Positions 19,068-29,628 of a DNA stretch of 64,000 nt are shown here, in pieces; position 1 is the stretch's first letter; each line of letters begins with the position of its first letter. The position numbers and the translations under genes were made by a program. The stretch is from Proteus cibi (GTDB lineage: Bacteria > Pseudomonadota > Gammaproteobacteria > Enterobacterales > Enterobacteriaceae), in NCBI RefSeq assembly GCF_003144405.1, contig NZ_PENW01000025.1, positions 30,986 through 94,985 on the forward strand, read 5' to 3'. Below the pieces are notes generated by a model. The model saw only the letters and a program-made list of their open reading frames with translations, was not told the DNA's origin and made no database searches.

Positions 19068-21563
19068 TTACTTACAAGGAAGCAACAACATGTTGCTTAA
19101 ATTATTTTCTAGTACTTGAGGTAATTGGAATTGGCAAGTTTCGCCATTCCAAGCAAGATCTAAAGTTTCACCTGCTTTTACACCTGATAAATAAACAAAA
19201 CCTTCATCTGAAATAATGCCAACTTCTAATTTTTCTTTGTTATAAACACTGGCACCAAAAGGAGGATGTTTCTTATCAGCCATCGTGATCACCGCTAAGA
19301 CTTTCTCACCTTCAATCACCTTAAATTTACGATAACCAATCGCCCCTTCGGTTAACGTGGCATATTGTGACGATTGAACGGCATCCGCTTTTTCAGGAAG
19401 ATTATTAATATCGATGGTGATGTTGCTACGAGAATAGTTTTGCACCCCCATTAAAACCGCTTTACCATGTCGGTTAGTTTCAATTGGGGTTAAACCTGTT
19501 TTAATCGGAATATCTTGAACATTATTGGTATCAACCAATATGCGCGAATTCCCCATTGAAGTGACTCGGTGGAATGCTCCCCCTTCTGGAGTGACGGTTA
19601 TTCCCCCCATTAATTGCATCGATAATGCGCTTTGATTATTTTGGGTATAAGTTCCACTTGCAGTCAGTTTTGCTAAATTACCATCGTAGTTATAAAAACC
19701 CGACAAATTCACTTTATCGCTATCCCAAGTACCCGCGGATAAGTTATACGTACTTCTTTCATTCAGTCGCTCATAATAGTTAACGCTATTGCTAGTATTG
19801 TGACGATTAAACGATCCTGAATAACTAATATTGGCTTCATTGCGCTCTAGCGGTACACCCAATGACACATAAACCCCTTCGTCATTGTTATGGCTTGATT
19901 CCACTTTATAAGCAGATAAGTTAATCGATAAATTTTTAAAATTAGCCCAATCAAAATAACTAGAAATAGTAAAACTGTAGTTATCAGTTGAAGGTCGATT
20001 CCAATAGGTTTGGCGAGAATAGTTTAAATAGGTATTGATATTATAATCAGGGAAAGCGGTACCAAAAATGGCAGTATAAAGCTCTTTACCACTATCAATA
20101 TGGAGCCCGCGATAACGACCATCTAAAAACTGAGTCATACTTAAATAATCACGTTGAGAGAAACGATAACCCGCGAACGTAATCTGACTGTTTATTTCAT
20201 CAAATTGCTTTGAGTAGGTAACATTATAAGAAGTACCTGATAACGTTTTATCATCAAAGTTACTGCCCATCTCAGCTCGTGAAGCTGAAATATTAAAAGA
20301 AAGCACCCCAAATGGGGCTAAGTCTTGCCCTAAACCTAAAGCAATATTTTGATATTCTGTTGAGGCTAATAATCCACCATAAATTGTGGTGTTATTCGCC
20401 GCCCCCCATGAGAAAGAACCTAATGAAAATGCGGGGCCTTCAGTGTCATGTTCATTTTTAGTGGGCTTACCCATCACCAACTTATATAAAAACTGTCCGG
20501 GTCTTGTCAGTGTGCCTAAACGCGATGTTTCTACTTTAAATGTTTGAACAGAACCATCTTGTTCTTCAATAGAAACATCTAATGTACCGCCCCCGAATGT
20601 ATTAACGTCTTGAATGCGAAATGGCCCTGGGCTCACTTCATTTTGATAAACGATACGACCATCTTGACGCACAATAACCGTGGCATTCGTTCTTGCAACC
20701 CCTGCAATTTCAGGTGCATAGCCCTGTAAACGCGGCGGGATCATCGCATTATCACTTTCTAATGAAGCACCAAGATAACGGAAACTGTCAAAAAGTTCTG
20801 ATGAAAGATATTGTTCACCTAACGTTAGTTTTGCACCTAAAGAGCGAATAGCACGAAAAAGATAAAGCTGGTTCCAACGCCATGATTTATCGTTGCGATT
20901 TAAATTACCGCCAGAAGCTTGCCAATCTGAACGCAATCGCCAAGCCCCCATATTAATGCCCATCACACCACTAATATTGGTCCCCGTTTCAGTGCCTTTT
21001 CCATTATTTTCATATCGAATAAGACGATTACTCATATTGTAATCAAGAAAGAAACCCGCAATACCATCATCCCAACGTGATGGCGGGTCCCAACTTGGAT
21101 CTTGATATTCCATAAAAGCTTGAGGAATGCTGATATTTAAAATACTAGTATAGAGATCACCTACCGCATTCATATTTGGCACGGAACGAAAATCAAGGCA
21201 CTGGGTATTATCGGTGGTTAACCAAGTGACTTTTTTTTCCCATTCAGACTTTAAACCTAAAATGGGATAAACTTCTGGGGTAATACAAGGAATAGATAAT
21301 TCTGCGTTGTAATCTGGGGTAAAAAATAAAATAGGCTCTTCGTTTCTTACTCTTTGTTTATTAACGTCGGTCGCCAGTAAATGAGTGCCCGGCTGAATAT
21401 AGTTTGCGTAAGAGAATTTAGTAAAATCGGTATTTTCAATACCCTTATCTGTTAAGAAGTCGGTATTAAAATCTACGGCTTCTTCTGCAAAAACAGGCAA
21501 CGAAAAAGGAACAAAGAATAAAAGCATTACTTTTGTGATCGTATTTATTTTCATGCTTTTCAT
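19068..21563 (-). CDS. Outer-membrane fimbrial usher (FimD/PapC/MrpC-like)
   Basis: The 831-residue usher has a signal peptide ending in VFAE. It has an N-terminal chaperone-binding domain (VDFNTDFL), a 24-strand pore region with the conserved RLQGYAPEIAGVA and GPFRIQDV segments before the plug, and C-terminal domains with a terminal cysteine pair (CQF ... PCK). It secretes and assembles the subunits of this operon at the outer membrane. A second ATG lies three codons inside and could also serve as start. Confidence 0.92.
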   Translation of the reverse strand: MKSMKINTITKVMLLFFVPFSLPVFAEEAVDFNTDFLTDKGIENTDFTKFSYANYIQPGTHLLATDVNKQRVRNEEPILFFTPDYNAELSIPCITPEVYPILGLKSEWEKKVTWLTTDNTQCLDFRSVPNMNAVGDLYTSILNISIPQAFMEYQDPSWDPPSRWDDGIAGFFLDYNMSNRLIRYENNGKGTETGTNISGVMGINMGAWRLRSDWQASGGNLNRNDKSWRWNQLYLFRAIRSLGAKLTLGEQYLSSELFDSFRYLGASLESDNAMIPPRLQGYAPEIAGVARTNATVIVRQDGRIVYQNEVSPGPFRIQDVNTFGGGTLDVSIEEQDGSVQTFKVETSRLGTLTRPGQFLYKLVMGKPTKNEHDTEGPAFSLGSFSWGAANNTTIYGGLLASTEYQNIALGLGQDLAPFGVLSFNISASRAEMGSNFDDKTLSGTSYNVTYSKQFDEINSQITFAGYRFSQRDYLSMTQFLDGRYRGLHIDSGKELYTAIFGTAFPDYNINTYLNYSRQTYWNRPSTDNYSFTISSYFDWANFKNLSINLSAYKVESSHNNDEGVYVSLGVPLERNEANISYSGSFNRHNTSNSVNYYERLNERSTYNLSAGTWDSDKVNLSGFYNYDGNLAKLTASGTYTQNNQSALSMQLMGGITVTPEGGAFHRVTSMGNSRILVDTNNVQDIPIKTGLTPIETNRHGKAVLMGVQNYSRSNITIDINNLPEKADAVQSSQYATLTEGAIGYRKFKVIEGEKVLAVITMADKKHPPFGASVYNKEKLEVGIISDEGFVYLSGVKAGETLDLAWNGETCQFQLPQVLENNLSNMLLLPCK

Positions 21564-21610
21564 TTTGCTATGCCATCCTCAGCATTATTAACAGAAGATA
21601 ATATTGATGA

Positions 21611-21638
21611 GATGCATGGCGCCTAAACGCCACACATC
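21611..21638 (-). promoter_or_regulatory. Hairpin between major pilin and usher genes
   Basis: GATGCATGGCG (21611-21621) and CGCCACACATC (21628-21638) form an imperfect stem. No T tract follows on the minus strand. Such stem-loops after the major pilin gene often stabilise pilin mRNA or reduce downstream expression; that role is inferred. Confidence 0.5.
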
Positions 21639-21660
21639 TTATTAAATAAAAAAACAACAA

Positions 21661-22227
21661 TTATTCGTAAATAACTTTGAAGTTAGCTACTGTATCGAAA
21701 GAACCGGTTGTTGCTTTCTTATCATCTGCTTCATTACCTTTTACATAAGCTGAAAATTGCAAAGTAGTAACAGAGCCATCGCCATTATTTAAAGCGTGAC
21801 CGGCTACTGGGAAGCCTTGACCAAAAGTAATTGGGTTATTACCACGATCCGTGATAACGATACCTGCGTTTTGTACTTTGCCACCTAAGCCCAGTAATTC
21901 GCCGGTATAACCGTCAAAGCCACTTACAGTTGCACCAGTGAATGATACTTTTGCAGTTTTGTAAGTTTCAGTTGAGCAGTTTTTCAGGATAATATCGAAG
22001 TTTTCGCTATCTGAACGGAATTTATTGCTCGTCAGTTCATGTAATGCAATTTCACCAAACTTAACAGTTTGATCTAAACTTTTATCATCAATTGAACATG
22101 GAACGTCATTGATAAAACCCGTAAAACGGACTTTACCTTCTCTACTTTCAGCTGGGTCTGCTGCAAAGCTAGGAGCAGCAACAACTAAAGATAACGCAAC
22201 ACCTAAAGCTAATTTAGTAAATTTCAT
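21661..22227 (-). CDS. Major fimbrial subunit (FimA/MrpA-like pilin)
   Basis: The 188-residue pilin from ATG 22227 has a signal peptide ending in SFAAD, a cysteine pair (C in PCSIDD and C in KNCSTE), NNGDGS and the C-terminal strand FKVIYE. Being first in the operon and followed by a hairpin fits a highly expressed rod subunit. The longer upstream frame lacks a signal peptide at its start and is not used. No recombinase gene for phase inversion lies nearby. Confidence 0.88.
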   Translation of the reverse strand: MKFTKLALGVALSLVVAAPSFAADPAESREGKVRFTGFINDVPCSIDDKSLDQTVKFGEIALHELTSNKFRSDSENFDIILKNCSTETYKTAKVSFTGATVSGFDGYTGELLGLGGKVQNAGIVITDRGNNPITFGQGFPVAGHALNNGDGSVTTLQFSAYVKGNEADDKKATTGSFDTVANFKVIYE

Positions 22228-22609
22228 AAAATTTCCTTTATACACAATAAATATATTGATATTTCTTGGTTTCTGACTAAATAAGCGATAGGTCATAAAA
22301 CCTCACCGCCTTTCTACAATGTAAAATTCACAGATCCATTGATATTGATTTATAAAATCAAGATAGGGGATATCCTACAAATGCATCCTTTTTGCATTCA
22401 TATTAAAATTAATTTATGGAATAAATTAATCGTATTAACTTATTTAAACGCCCTTTTTAAATGTTTTATAAAAACTAAGTTCCTTAATTAATAAAAACAT
22501 CTTAATGAGACATATAAATAATCAATTTTAATCAGAAAGTAAGAGTCAAAATTAAAAGCAAAAAACAGATTTAAATTATGTTCTTTGGCTTGTTTTGCGA
22601 TCAAATACT

Positions 22610-22625
22610 CGCAAAAGGTGTAAAT
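22610..22625 (+). repeat. Direct repeat copy 1, CGCAAAAGGTGTAAAT
   Basis: An exact 16-bp sequence that recurs at 23325-23340 in the same orientation within the control region. It is GC-richer than its surroundings, so chance alone is unlikely. It may be a regulator-binding site. Confidence 0.6.
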
Positions 22626-23324
22626 TAAGTCAAAAGTCAAAAAATGATGTTATTAGTAAAATGAAAGGATAGTTAACAAATGAAATAATTCTTTAAATGA
22701 GTAATTGCGGTATTTTAAACTAAATTAAAGACATATTAGATATTATTACTTAATGAAAAAGGAAATCACCATTATTAACACCCTCAGGGCGTAAATAAAG
22801 CACAAGAACCAAATAAATAACATTTAATGGAATTTAATAACATAAAATCACCCTAAAACAGAAAATTATATTTTGCTGACACGATAAACCCAGCATATAT
22901 ACAAAAACACTTAGGATTCATCTCAATTGGGGAATTAAATTATATTATCTAATTTAATTAAAATTTAGACAATCTAATTGTGACGAGATCTTAAAATATC
23001 ATTTTATTATTATTAATAATATCTAAAACCAAATTAAAAATATAAATTAAATATGATAATCTTTTAATGAGTGCTCTTTTTAATATAATCAATTATGGAA
23101 TACAATCTCCACATAACAAATAAAAGCAATATTCATTACGATATAAACAATAACAATTAGTAACTATTTTTTTACTTTATTTTGGCTATTTTATAAAAAA
23201 TTAAAAAACTCATTATTATGAAAAGATACTATTATGACAATCAAATAAAGACATTCTGCTTTTATATTTTTCTCATAATAAGATTTTAAAATAAATAAAT
23301 TTAAAACTCCCCACCAATTTGACA

Positions 23325-23340
23325 CGCAAAAGGTGTAAAT
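23325..23340 (+). repeat. Direct repeat copy 2, CGCAAAAGGTGTAAAT
   Basis: Second exact copy, 715 bp from the first and about 640 bp before the ecpA-like gene. It is followed by ATTACACATC, so GTGTAAAT-ATTACAC also forms an inverted repeat here. Confidence 0.6.
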
Positions 23341-23982
23341 ATTACACATCACCAAAGAAATGGAATTTTAATCTAAAAGAAAACCCATTTAAGCATAAGA
23401 AATCAAAATTAATATCTTTTTATGAATAAAAATAAAATAAAAGGCAAAAGACGTTTAATATAAAATATAAAATATAATAGTAAAAAAAGAAAACAATAAA
23501 TAAATCTTATATTAAAAACCACCATACGCTTTATAAGAGTGAAACTTAAAGAAATATATAAATATGTTTTACCTTTTTTGTTTTTAAACAATAAATGCTA
23601 TAAGAATTTTCTTATCAACTTATACTAGCAGAGTGTCTAAATTAACTCACATAATAAGTATTCAGATATAAAACACGAGGTTAGACAATATTTACTTAAT
23701 ATAAAAAACACCACAATTAATTAACAATAAAAAATTAATCTTATTTAAATGGCTATTTCTTTAAATAGCGATTTGGGGCTAATCATACCTAAAAAACAGT
23801 AAGATAATATTTATTGATTAAAAAAATATAAAGATGATTTCTTTAAAATAGCATTTATTTAAATAATGCATTTTAAAGAAGGACTCTTTTATTCAAAAAA
23901 TGGATAAACACATAAAACTTCTTTCATTAATGAGAAAGATAAAAAAAGCAATCTAATATAGATAATCAATAAAGGATATAGT

Positions 23983-24573
23983 ATGAAAAAGCTGACATTA
24001 GCGGTTCTTGCTGTTGCTATTATGGGAGCAACTACCCTTGCTCAAGCAGACACTCGTAAAGCAAACGCGGTTGCTTCGTGGGATGCGAAAGCAATTAAAG
24101 ACACTAAAAGTATGTTAGTTGTTACTCCATTAAAATCTTTAGTATTTAACTATGCCGAAGGTCTTAAAGGCTTTAATACTCAAGATGGTGCGTTCGACAT
24201 CACTATCCAAGGCCAAGAGCAAGCCACTGACTTTAAACTGACTTCAAAAATCGTGACTGACAAATTAACTCGTGCTGCTGATGATAGCGAATTAACCGTC
24301 GGCGTTAAATGGAATGGCGTTGCATTATCTAACTCAACAGATACCACCATGGTTGACGTTGCAGCGGGTACAACTGCGGGTCTGGATTTCTTAGCTCAAG
24401 ATGGCGCTTATAACGGTAAAGAACGTGTAAGCGGTCAAGGCATATTCACTTTCAATATCGCTTCTGCAAAACAAGCGGGTGCTGACGCTAAATTCTCTGA
24501 TTTAGCAGACGGTTACTGGGATGGTGACGTTAAAGTTCAGTTTACTGCAACTTGGGAAGGCAACTTCCAATAA
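23983..24573 (+). CDS. ecpA: EcpA/MatB-like common pilus major subunit
   Basis: The 196-residue pilin has a signal peptide ending in AQAD. Its mature part matches E. coli common pilus EcpA as I recall it: AVASWDAKA, VVTPLKSLVFNYAEGLKGFN, FDITIQG and the C-terminal GYWDGDVKVQFTATWEG. These pilins belong to the alpha (alternate chaperone) type and lack the usual pilin disulfide; no cysteine is seen in the mature protein. It is first in an ecpABCDE-like cluster. The EcpR activator gene that precedes ecpA in E. coli is not present. Confidence 0.9.
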   Translation: MKKLTLAVLAVAIMGATTLAQADTRKANAVASWDAKAIKDTKSMLVVTPLKSLVFNYAEGLKGFNTQDGAFDITIQGQEQATDFKLTSKIVTDKLTRAADDSELTVGVKWNGVALSNSTDTTMVDVAAGTTAGLDFLAQDGAYNGKERVSGQGIFTFNIASAKQAGADAKFSDLADGYWDGDVKVQFTATWEGNFQ

Positions 24574-24619
24574 TAGATTCGCCCATCTTAAAACATACTT
24601 TGTTTATGCAATAAGGGAT

Positions 24620-24635
24620 GAGCGAATATTCGCTC
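24620..24635 (+). promoter_or_regulatory. Perfect 16-bp palindrome between ecpA and ecpB
   Basis: GAGCGAAT-ATTCGCTC folds into a short hairpin in the intercistronic mRNA. It probably sets the ratio of pilin to chaperone; no T tract follows directly. Confidence 0.5.
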
Positions 24636-24652
24636 TCCCTCAAGGATCTGTG

Positions 24653-25339
24653 ATGAAAAAAATAATACTGGCTTGTTTAAGCCCTTTATTTCTTTATAGC
24701 CATTTTGCTACAGCCATTCACGTAGGTCCCATTACAGAAATGATGGCATCAGATCAAACTATTCTCGCTAAAGAAATTGAAAATAATGTTGATCAGGCTC
24801 GTTTAGTGAGTTTATCCATTGAGCGGATCACCTCCCCATTAGATAACGGAAAAGTGATCCCTCTCCCCAATAATGAAATCTTAATTTCTCCTGCTAATTT
24901 AATTTTGCCAGGAAAGACCAAAGAACATTTTAAAATTTATTATAAAGGTCCTGCTGATAACCAAGAACGTTATTACCGTCTTGTGTGGCGTGATGATCCT
25001 GTCTCCGAAGAGGGTTCCACGCAAAATAAAAAATCAGCTACAGCAACCACTTCCGCCATGATAAGCACGATTTTAGTCGTCGCACCACGACAAGAGAATT
25101 TTAATTACCGATTCGATAAAGAAAAACGCGTGGTTTATAACACTGGAAATAGCGCATTCCGCACCGTTGCAACGGGCGATTGTATGCCTGATGCCGTGAC
25201 CAAAAATGAAAATAATCGTTGCAGTGAGCGTTATTACGTTATGCCAGGTTTAGGCGTCAAATTAAAACAAGTCGATGTACAAAGTAAAAAAGCAACTGTC
25301 GGCGTTTGGCATAACGATGATTTTATTATTGTAAATTAG
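24653..25339 (+). CDS. ecpB: EcpB-like periplasmic chaperone of the common pilus
   Basis: The 228-residue chaperone from ATG 24653 has AAGGA upstream and a signal peptide ending in ATA. Conserved family segments are seen: KNN-type strand, ILPGKTKEHFKIYYKGPADNQERYYRLVW (shown in E. coli EcpB as a FFYKGPAD core) and STILVVAPRQ. Its partner pilin is EcpA. The longer frame upstream overlaps ecpA and is not the start. Confidence 0.88.
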   Translation: MKKIILACLSPLFLYSHFATAIHVGPITEMMASDQTILAKEIENNVDQARLVSLSIERITSPLDNGKVIPLPNNEILISPANLILPGKTKEHFKIYYKGPADNQERYYRLVWRDDPVSEEGSTQNKKSATATTSAMISTILVVAPRQENFNYRFDKEKRVVYNTGNSAFRTVATGDCMPDAVTKNENNRCSERYYVMPGLGVKLKQVDVQSKKATVGVWHNDDFIIVN

Positions 25340-25362
25340 TTTTAATTTCATAAGGATCTATT

Positions 25363-27873
25363 GTGCGTAAATCTGCGGTAGCGCTGGGTATTGCGATATG
25401 CTTTTTATCAAAAAGTGTATATAGCCAACCCGCTAATTTAAAAATAGGCAATTATATTATTCCTAGTGTTTTTGCTACCGCATTAACAGAGGGAATGACT
25501 ATCCCTGTATATTTACGTTACAACTTATCTCAACAATCCGTGTTAGAAGATCAAAACCGTCATAAAATTGCTGATGCGCTGGTTGTACTAAAAGATAATC
25601 AGCTGGTTATTAGTTCAGTCACACCGACCAATGATAATGATGATCCACAAGTTGCTTCTATTAATGAAAAAATTATCGAGTCACTGAGTGAATTAAAAGA
25701 CACTCCTATTGAGCAACAAGGTAAAATCACGCTTTCACCGGATGCAAGTTTAGTCTTTGATTTAAATTCCTTTATTATGACACTGGAGGTCAGTGAAGCA
25801 GGCATTGCAACTCAAGTTCAAGCCCGTACTGAAATGCTCGGGGATTCAACGGTCAAAAATATATCAGCGGTAACCACCTACGATTTAGGCATTTATAACA
25901 ATCAAATAAAAAGCCAGAAAGATAATACCAACAGCTATTTTTCTGTTGATAGTGTTATCAGCCTCGCTGAGAACCACCTAAACCTAAGTGCAACAGTCTA
26001 CGGACTGGGAACGACGGAGCAAACTGTTGACTTTTATCGTGCCATGTTTGAACGTGATTTTAATGGTCACCGTTTAGCTTTTGGTCTATTAAATACATGG
26101 AACTTACAGTCTATTGCATCAATGTCGGCGCTTAACAGCAGTAAAGTTTACGGGATCACTTACGGTAACAACTCATCTTCTAAAGTTAATCACTCGCAAC
26201 TTTCTCTGACACCAATTACCGTCTTCTTACCCAGTGCAGGTGAAGTGCGTATTTATCGTGAAGGTAAACTATTAAGTATTCAAAGTTTTCCAATGGGAAG
26301 TTTTGAAGTTGATACGGCACCGTTACCTTTTGGTATTTATCAAGTTGAAGTTGACGTGGTGATTGATGGTAAAACACACTCCAAACAGACCCAGACTGTA
26401 AATAAAACCTTCAATATGCGCGGTGCCACACTTAATGAGTTTCGTTGGGAAATATTCTCTGGCTATGTTGATTATAAGAAACGTATTAAAAATAGAGATA
26501 ATGAATATAGAACCTCGAACTCAGATAATACATGGCTTGTTGGGGGCGCTGGGACGGTCACATTAGGGGTTTTCTCAGGATTAAATTTACAAGCCTCAAC
26601 CTATGCATTTGATGATTTAGCAGTACTTGAAACGAATGCCAATTTACAACTTAGCGAAAATATCTCTACCAGTTGGCAATCGCTTTTTGCTAACGATGGC
26701 AGTGATCGTAATATCATCACGGCGTCTTATTCATTACCCAAAGGACTTGGTTCACTTTGGGTGAATAAAGAGAAAGGGAATATAAAAGATGATTTCCCTA
26801 TGTATGACTCTGATAACTACGCGTTGGGTACAACGCTAAACTTCACCCAATTTTGGGAGCATGCCGGCTCCTTTACCTACTCTTACACCAAAGATCTACG
26901 TGATAAAAACAAATCGAATAGTTTTGAGTATTCAACGTCACTGTATAACGGGCGTTATGGCTCAATGAGTTTACGCACGGGTATTCAGCGTTATCACTAC
27001 GATAACCAAAACAGCACCAATGAAAAATACATCACTCTCGATTTCTCATTGCCGTTAGCGACTTGGTTGAGTGCGGGTGTCTCATCGAGCAATGGGAATG
27101 TGCGTGGGGAGCTTTCAGCATCGAAAAGCTTTGAAAACTCAGCGATGAGTCATGCAGGCTTATCCGTATCAACACTTTTACATGATAAAGACGGTACTGA
27201 CAGCGATTTCTCTGTTAGCGGCTACGGTATGTTCGATACCAAATACAGCACGGGTACGTTAACCATGAGTCGCCCTAATAATGACCGTTTAAATACGACC
27301 TTAACCGCACGAGGCTCTCTGGCTTACAGTGATATGAATTTCTCTGCCAGTGGTAAACAAGAAACATCTGGGGTGATTGTGAAAACAGGTATTGAGGGTG
27401 AAGGGCAAATTGCCGCCAACGTCAATGGTCAGCGTTTCGTCTTATCGGGAGGGAATAATTTTATTCCGCTCTCTCCTTACGGTACTTATAAAGTTGAATT
27501 ACTGAATGATAAAAACAGTGAAGACAGCTTTGATATCGCCTCAGGACGAGTGAAAAATGTTGTGCTTTATCCCGGTAACGTTGCCGTTCATCAACCAGAA
27601 TTAAAACAGATGGTGACCGTGTTTGGTCGCATGAAAGCACCTGATGGCACACTGTTAGCCAGTGCGCAGGTACGCAACCATATCGGTCGCACTCAAACCG
27701 ACCACCAAGGCCAATTTGCGATGGATGTTGATAAACGTTATCCCGTGATTTCATTGCAACAAGATGATAAGCAAATTTGTGAAGCTGAATTAGATTTGTC
27801 ATCAGCTCGCGGTGTGCTGTGGGTGGGTGATGTCATTTGTGATCCGCAGACTACTTTAGCGATTCGGCATTAA
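25363..27873 (+). CDS. ecpC: EcpC-like outer-membrane usher of the common pilus
   Basis: The 836-residue usher starts at GTG 25363 with AAGGA upstream and has a signal peptide ending in VYSQ. It is of the alternate (alpha) usher type, with segments such as PSAGEVRIYREGKLLSIQ and PFGIYQVEVDVVIDG, and ends in a carboxypeptidase-like domain with two cysteines. The length is close to E. coli EcpC. It assembles EcpA with the EcpD tip. It lies between chaperone and tip genes as in E. coli. Confidence 0.88.
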   Translation: MRKSAVALGIAICFLSKSVYSQPANLKIGNYIIPSVFATALTEGMTIPVYLRYNLSQQSVLEDQNRHKIADALVVLKDNQLVISSVTPTNDNDDPQVASINEKIIESLSELKDTPIEQQGKITLSPDASLVFDLNSFIMTLEVSEAGIATQVQARTEMLGDSTVKNISAVTTYDLGIYNNQIKSQKDNTNSYFSVDSVISLAENHLNLSATVYGLGTTEQTVDFYRAMFERDFNGHRLAFGLLNTWNLQSIASMSALNSSKVYGITYGNNSSSKVNHSQLSLTPITVFLPSAGEVRIYREGKLLSIQSFPMGSFEVDTAPLPFGIYQVEVDVVIDGKTHSKQTQTVNKTFNMRGATLNEFRWEIFSGYVDYKKRIKNRDNEYRTSNSDNTWLVGGAGTVTLGVFSGLNLQASTYAFDDLAVLETNANLQLSENISTSWQSLFANDGSDRNIITASYSLPKGLGSLWVNKEKGNIKDDFPMYDSDNYALGTTLNFTQFWEHAGSFTYSYTKDLRDKNKSNSFEYSTSLYNGRYGSMSLRTGIQRYHYDNQNSTNEKYITLDFSLPLATWLSAGVSSSNGNVRGELSASKSFENSAMSHAGLSVSTLLHDKDGTDSDFSVSGYGMFDTKYSTGTLTMSRPNNDRLNTTLTARGSLAYSDMNFSASGKQETSGVIVKTGIEGEGQIAANVNGQRFVLSGGNNFIPLSPYGTYKVELLNDKNSEDSFDIASGRVKNVVLYPGNVAVHQPELKQMVTVFGRMKAPDGTLLASAQVRNHIGRTQTDHQGQFAMDVDKRYPVISLQQDDKQICEAELDLSSARGVLWVGDVICDPQTTLAIRH

Positions 27874-27901
27874 GATCTCTTTAAATTAGGTTCCTAATAT
27901 T

Positions 27902-29488
27902 ATGATAAATTTAAAAAAATTAGGCTTTATTTTTATATCTTTATTTTCTGCTCATTCATTCGCGGACAAAAATGAATTCTTTTTTGTCGAAAATAATATC
28001 GATAATGAATATTTTATTACTACATCAAAATTAAGCCCTCGCTTCACTGGCGCAAATGAGTTTGCGAAATTTGTCGCAAAGCACTCCAGCCTAGGCTATA
28101 TGGGAATGGGCACATGGAAAGTGGGGAAAAATTATTATGGTGATATTTGGTTAGAAAATTCCCCCATTAGAGAACCTTTTACGGGTAACCGTTGCCGAAG
28201 GGATATGTCTGGTTGCCCTGATACTGCATTAAATGCCGCAGAATATATACTCGCCGATGGTGCTTATCACATCCCGGCTTTCAATAGTGATGGGCAATCG
28301 AATAATGCGAGAGGGATTTTTTCTAATAGTGCATATTTATTTTTCGATCAAATGGCAGTCAATACTCAAACAACTTTAGATTACCGTTTTTGTTCAACAA
28401 ATAAATTTTATGATCCATCAAGAGGTCAACGTTGTGTCGATGTTGAACCTAAAAATGAAGAAAAAACCATTTACGATTTAACAAAAGTTGGGCACTTAAA
28501 ATTAATCTCTACAAATGCATTACAAGAAATTTTTGTTGATAGTAATGGTAATGCCGTATTGGGTCTAGGCTCCAAATTTTGTTCTGTCACAACCATAGGT
28601 AATGTATCCGGGGTAAGTTGTCGTCTTGTGGAATCTGAACTAAAAGGCTCATTAATCAGTACAATTCGTATTAGTTTAAATATAGATCCAATGCTAGGTT
28701 TTACCCCTAAAAGTGCCACAATTAAAATCAAAGGAAGCAACTTTACCAAGTGGTATAATTACGATGATAGAACTTATGCTACAAATATTTTGTCTGCCGG
28801 AGAAAATGGAATTGATATCTTTTTTTCACAAACATTTCTAAAAGAACTCATTACTCGTAAAATTGATTTATCTAAAAGTCAGCAATTATTTACTTTTGGT
28901 TTCGATAATAAAACCGTTGCACCACAATCTGGCTTTTATGAATTTACGCCGTCTAATACGATTATTATAAAACCTCGCGACTATGGCATTAGTATTGTCT
29001 CTAAAGAACTCGTGAACAATCCTCATAGAGAAGGGAAAGTGGGCGATAAAGAGCCGCCACTCACTTTCGACTATATCGTTACCACCAGTGCATTTCGTCA
29101 AGCCGATAAAATTACAGCTTCAGTAGAAGGTCCTCAAACGACGATTAGAGGGCAGCCATACTGTTTATTTAGTTCAAAAGATAAAAAAATAAATGTGCCT
29201 TTTTCAGCCTATCTAACGTATACCAATGAAGCGGGTTCAAAAGTGAAAACCCGTACTGCTTGCGATAATGTGCCTATCTCCATTAAAGAAGCTTTATGGA
29301 CACAAACGACATGGCCTTACCCATATCAGCTAGAGGGCTACTTTTACCGTACTGATTTACAACTGACATTCCCAATGAATGAAGGCACTTCACTGTTTTC
29401 ATTAGAAGGTGAAGATTGGATTGGCGTAGTAGAAGCGAGTGGCTATGTTAATGTCTTTGCTGAATGGTCTGGCACAGATATTCATTAA
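27902..29488 (+). CDS. ecpD: EcpD-like polymerised tip adhesin
   Basis: The 528-residue secreted protein has a signal peptide ending in SFAD and a cysteine-containing N-terminal half (CRRDMSGCPD), followed by beta-rich domains. Position, size and secretion match EcpD, the tip adhesin of the E. coli common pilus. Sequence likeness is weaker than for EcpA/B/E, so the name relies partly on synteny. A terminator-like hairpin follows. Confidence 0.8.
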   Translation: MINLKKLGFIFISLFSAHSFADKNEFFFVENNIDNEYFITTSKLSPRFTGANEFAKFVAKHSSLGYMGMGTWKVGKNYYGDIWLENSPIREPFTGNRCRRDMSGCPDTALNAAEYILADGAYHIPAFNSDGQSNNARGIFSNSAYLFFDQMAVNTQTTLDYRFCSTNKFYDPSRGQRCVDVEPKNEEKTIYDLTKVGHLKLISTNALQEIFVDSNGNAVLGLGSKFCSVTTIGNVSGVSCRLVESELKGSLISTIRISLNIDPMLGFTPKSATIKIKGSNFTKWYNYDDRTYATNILSAGENGIDIFFSQTFLKELITRKIDLSKSQQLFTFGFDNKTVAPQSGFYEFTPSNTIIIKPRDYGISIVSKELVNNPHREGKVGDKEPPLTFDYIVTTSAFRQADKITASVEGPQTTIRGQPYCLFSSKDKKINVPFSAYLTYTNEAGSKVKTRTACDNVPISIKEALWTQTTWPYPYQLEGYFYRTDLQLTFPMNEGTSLFSLEGEDWIGVVEASGYVNVFAEWSGTDIH

Positions 29489-29506
29489 ACAAAATCGATA
29501 ACGTTG

Positions 29507-29545
29507 GCGGGTATATATCGAGAGTTTATCCCCGCTTTATTTTTG
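29507..29545 (+). terminator. Terminator-like hairpin after ecpD
   Basis: GCGGG (29507-29511) plus TATA pairs, with one bulge, to TATCCCCGC ending at 29535, followed by TTTATTTTT. Part of the transcription may stop before ecpE, which has a 140-bp gap upstream. Confidence 0.6.
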
Positions 29546-29628
29546 CTCCTACATTATGCAATTTAGATTAACGGTATTATGGTGTTGTTTATTACTGATG
29601 ATTAAATAAAGTCATTTAAAGAGATAGA

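Larger units (their letters stand above)
22228..23982. other. AT-rich divergent control region between two fimbrial operons
   Basis: About 1.75 kb separate the fimbrial operon from the ecp-like operon. It is extremely A/T-rich with no credible gene; the short low-complexity open frames lack ribosome sites. It contains a 16-bp direct repeat (22610 and 23325). The base composition suggests silencing by H-NS-type proteins and regulation from long leaders; this is inference. Confidence 0.6.

Noticed and set aside
23409..23591. 60-codon open frame on the minus strand in the AT-rich region
   Set aside because: Low-complexity F/I/L/Y/K-rich product with no ribosome site; expected by chance in such AT-rich DNA.
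22228..23982. Invertible promoter element as in mrp fimbriae
   Set aside because: No recombinase gene nearby and no pair of long inverted repeats was found flanking a promoter.
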